Shown here: in pieces, positions 6,070 to 7,517 of the stretch
How the letters are laid out: each line of letters begins with the position of its first letter
Position numbering within the stretch: position 1 is the stretch's first letter
Source: a bacterium
GTDB lineage: Bacteria > Verrucomicrobiota > Verrucomicrobiae > JAJYAR01
Direction: 5' to 3'
Assembly: GCA_021779435.1 (NCBI GenBank)
Contig: JAJYAR010000119.1
Location: forward strand, 1 to 7,517
Length of the DNA stretch: 7,517 nt
Made by a program: the position numbers and the translations under genes
The notes under the pieces: model-generated
What the model was told of the DNA's origin: nothing
The model's database searches: none
Seen by the model: only the letters and a program-made list of their open reading frames with translations

Positions 6070-6459
6070 TCAGGGCATCGGCATTGGGTTCGTACGCTGA
6101 CAGAGCTGAAGCGCGACGTTCCAGGGGTCTCGCATCATGATCAGCATCGAGCCGTCGGGCTGGGGCTCTTCAAGAAACGCTGTCGCCCCGGCCTTCTGCA
6201 GCCGCGCGCACTCCGCCCGGGCGTCTCCGGCAACCACAGCCACGTGAAAGACCAACGGATGCTGTGCCGCATAATCGGGAATCGCCGCTTTGGGATTCGT
6301 GTAAAGCTCGACCACCACCCTCCCTGTCTCATCCGCGAGAAAATGCGTGAACGGAGCGTCGGTGCGCGACCGGACCACCTTGAAGCCGAGATGCTGAACA
6401 TACCAGCGGGCTTGGGCGGGAGCGTCCGAAACGTTGAGGGCGAAATGTTCGAATTTCAT
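6070..6459 (-). CDS. VOC superfamily (glyoxalase/bleomycin-resistance fold) protein
   Basis: A 129-residue single-unit VOC protein from ATG 6459; the 19 extra residues of the open frame upstream are not family-like, and MKFEHFALNV is the typical opening strand. Two beta-alpha-beta-beta-beta modules are evident: HFALNVSDAPAQARWYVQHLGF with VVVELYTNP (module 1), and VFHVAVV with LQKAGATAF and DPWNVALQLCQR (module 2). Expected metal-ligand positions read His5, Glu51, His72 and Gln118; the last is usually Glu in glyoxalase I, so metal binding may be altered, although Gln is frequent in generic VOC proteins. Cytosolic and probably dimeric; candidate activities include glyoxalase-like isomerase, dioxygenase or small-molecule binding, and the sequence does not decide. 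No strong Shine-Dalgarno. It follows the protease gene after 120 bases with a hairpin in between. Confidence 0.9.
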   Translation of the reverse strand: MKFEHFALNVSDAPAQARWYVQHLGFKVVRSRTDAPFTHFLADETGRVVVELYTNPKAAIPDYAAQHPLVFHVAVVAGDARAECARLQKAGATAFLEEPQPDGSMLIMMRDPWNVALQLCQRTNPMPMP

Positions 6460-6550
6460 GCAGTTGAAGCGGAAGCGCGCACAGGCAAACGATCCCGAGA
6501 CGAAAGGCGAGCCCACATCCGGGAAAATGTCGTGAAGATACGCCGACCGT

Positions 6551-6573
6551 GCGGATGCGCGTGACGCATCCGC
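6551..6573 (-). terminator. Hairpin after the subtilase gene
   Basis: GCGGATGCG (6551-6559) and CGCATCCGC (6565-6573) make a perfect 9-bp stem with a 5-base loop, only 6 bases past the stop of the minus-strand protease gene. No strong T-run follows. Position and stability suggest a terminator separating the protease from the VOC gene. Confidence 0.55.
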
Positions 6574-6579
6574 GGAGAC

Positions 6580-7517
6580 TCAGTCCGAAGTCGATCCGGC
6601 GCCTTGGGCCGTCGTGCGAGTCAGGACGCTTGAGCGCCTATTGTTCGCCGGAACCTTGTCCACGACGCCGGGCGGATTGGTCAGCGTCGTCGAGATGGTC
6701 AATGCAGTGCCGGCGGTGGCCCCTTCGGGCACTGGAATCGAAACCACCTCGGAGGCCCCCGGGGCGAGCGCCTCGATGAGCTTCGTCGTTGCGGACTTCC
6801 CGACAGCGATGCCAAGCGACATGCCCGAAACCGTCTGGCCGCTGCGGTTCTGCACGACGAATTCCAGCTGTTGCGTTTCCGGATTGTAGTAGTGACTCGA
6901 AACGGCGGTGTCCACGTAGGCGGGGTTCGTCGCATTCATGGCCCAGCCGAGGTTGAGGATGCCGTACCCAAACGCGGGATCGGAGCCGGGCGCCCCGGCG
7001 TCGCTTGCGGTCGTCGTAAGCTGACGGACGGCGTCCTGGGCCGTGTAAGCAGGATTCTGAGACATCAGCGCGGCGACGGCGCCGGAAACGAGCGGCGCGC
7101 TGGCCGAGGTCCCGTCGACATAGGCGCGGCTCCCATTCGACCAGGCGGTCTGGACGCCGTAGCCGGGAGCGCTGAGTTTCAGTTGCGGGCCGGAGTTGGA
7201 GAATACCACCTGCTGCTCGGCGCGGTCGACCGCCGCAACCGAAACGACGCGTGGATCGGCGGCTGGCCACGAGAGCTGGGCCGCCTGGTCGTTGCCGGCG
7301 GCGGCCACCACGACCGCGCCCTGATTAAGCGCATACGTGATCGCGGATGTCATGGCCGGGCTGGTTCCGTACCTGCCCATGCTGATGTTCCCTATCTTCG
7401 CGCCGGCGTCCACGGCTGCCAGGATCGCCTTTGCGAGCGAGAAGACATCCGACACGCCGGAGTCGTCGGTCACCCGGATGCTGAGAATGGCCGCCGCCGG
7501 CGCCACGCCGCCGGCAT
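6580..7517 (-). CDS. Subtilisin-like serine protease (S8 family), C-terminal part
   Basis: The frame is open from the right edge to TGA at 6580-6582, about 311 residues; the start and the catalytic Asp and His lie beyond the window. GGVAPAAAILSIRV is the segment that normally follows the catalytic HGT motif in subtilases. Counting from the codon at 7506, AAAGND (68-73) supplies the oxyanion Asn72 and DGTSASAPLVSGA (131-143) the nucleophile Ser134, so the visible half of the active site is intact. The catalytic domain ends near YGILNLGWAMN (181-191). Residues about 203-290 form a beta-rich extension (LEFVVQNRSGQTVSGMSLGIAV ... ANN), which resembles a CARDB/Fn3-like module. Such proteins are usually exported; the signal peptide would be outside the window. 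The GTG at 7506 is an internal Val, not a start. Confidence 0.92.
   Translation of the reverse strand, partial: AGGVAPAAAILSIRVTDDSGVSDVFSLAKAILAAVDAGAKIGNISMGRYGTSPAMTSAITYALNQGAVVVAAAGNDQAAQLSWPAADPRVVSVAAVDRAEQQVVFSNSGPQLKLSAPGYGVQTAWSNGSRAYVDGTSASAPLVSGAVAALMSQNPAYTAQDAVRQLTTTASDAGAPGSDPAFGYGILNLGWAMNATNPAYVDTAVSSHYYNPETQQLEFVVQNRSGQTVSGMSLGIAVGKSATTKLIEALAPGASEVVSIPVPEGATAGTALTISTTLTNPPGVVDKVPANNRRSSVLTRTTAQGAGSTSD

Overview
The window is GC-rich, densely coded bacterial chromosome with a housekeeping and regulatory character. I see no transposase, integrase, CRISPR array, rRNA or tRNA. The amt-glnK pair, a PF13189-type cytidylate-kinase-like protein, a short C4 zinc-ribbon protein and the scarcity of strong Shine-Dalgarno sequences together suggest a Verrucomicrobiota member of Opitutaceae type. 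That assignment comes from protein resemblance recalled from memory, not from a search, and should be treated as tentative.

Layout from left to right. Positions 1-740 (+) hold the C-terminal end of an Amt ammonium transporter followed by a complete PII protein, GlnK. Positions 800-2051 (-) hold a cytidylate-kinase-like P-loop protein and, upstream of it, an unrecognised 139-residue protein. These face glnK tail to tail across a small hairpin. A 338-base divergent gap (2052-2389) carries one sigma-54-like promoter candidate. Positions 2390-4571 (+) hold an overlapping two-component pair: a very short cytosolic histidine kinase with no sensor domain and an NtrC-type, sigma-54-dependent response regulator. 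After a 302-base gap comes a 127-residue zinc-ribbon protein (4874-5257, +). The rest lies on the minus strand: a DUF1003 membrane protein (5343-5909), a VOC/glyoxalase-fold protein (6070-6459) and the C-terminal two thirds or so of a subtilisin-family protease (6580 to the right edge).

How the genes may work together. Amt and GlnK form the classic ammonium uptake and regulation module: GlnK gates Amt and reports nitrogen status. The kinase/NtrC-like pair 1.6 kb downstream could be the matching nitrogen-regulatory two-component system. The kinase lacks the PAS domain of canonical NtrB and two minus-strand genes intervene, so this link is inference from proximity and family only. The zinc-ribbon, DUF1003, VOC and protease genes have no evident joint function.

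The most striking non-coding structure is a pair of 23-bp palindromes (5967-5989 and 6022-6044), identical except for the central base and therefore exact reverse complements of each other. They sit upstream of the DUF1003 gene and look like paired operators for a dimeric repressor not encoded in the window. Several gene ends also carry short perfect GC-rich hairpins with no U-tract. I found nothing that amounts to a clearly new multi-gene system.
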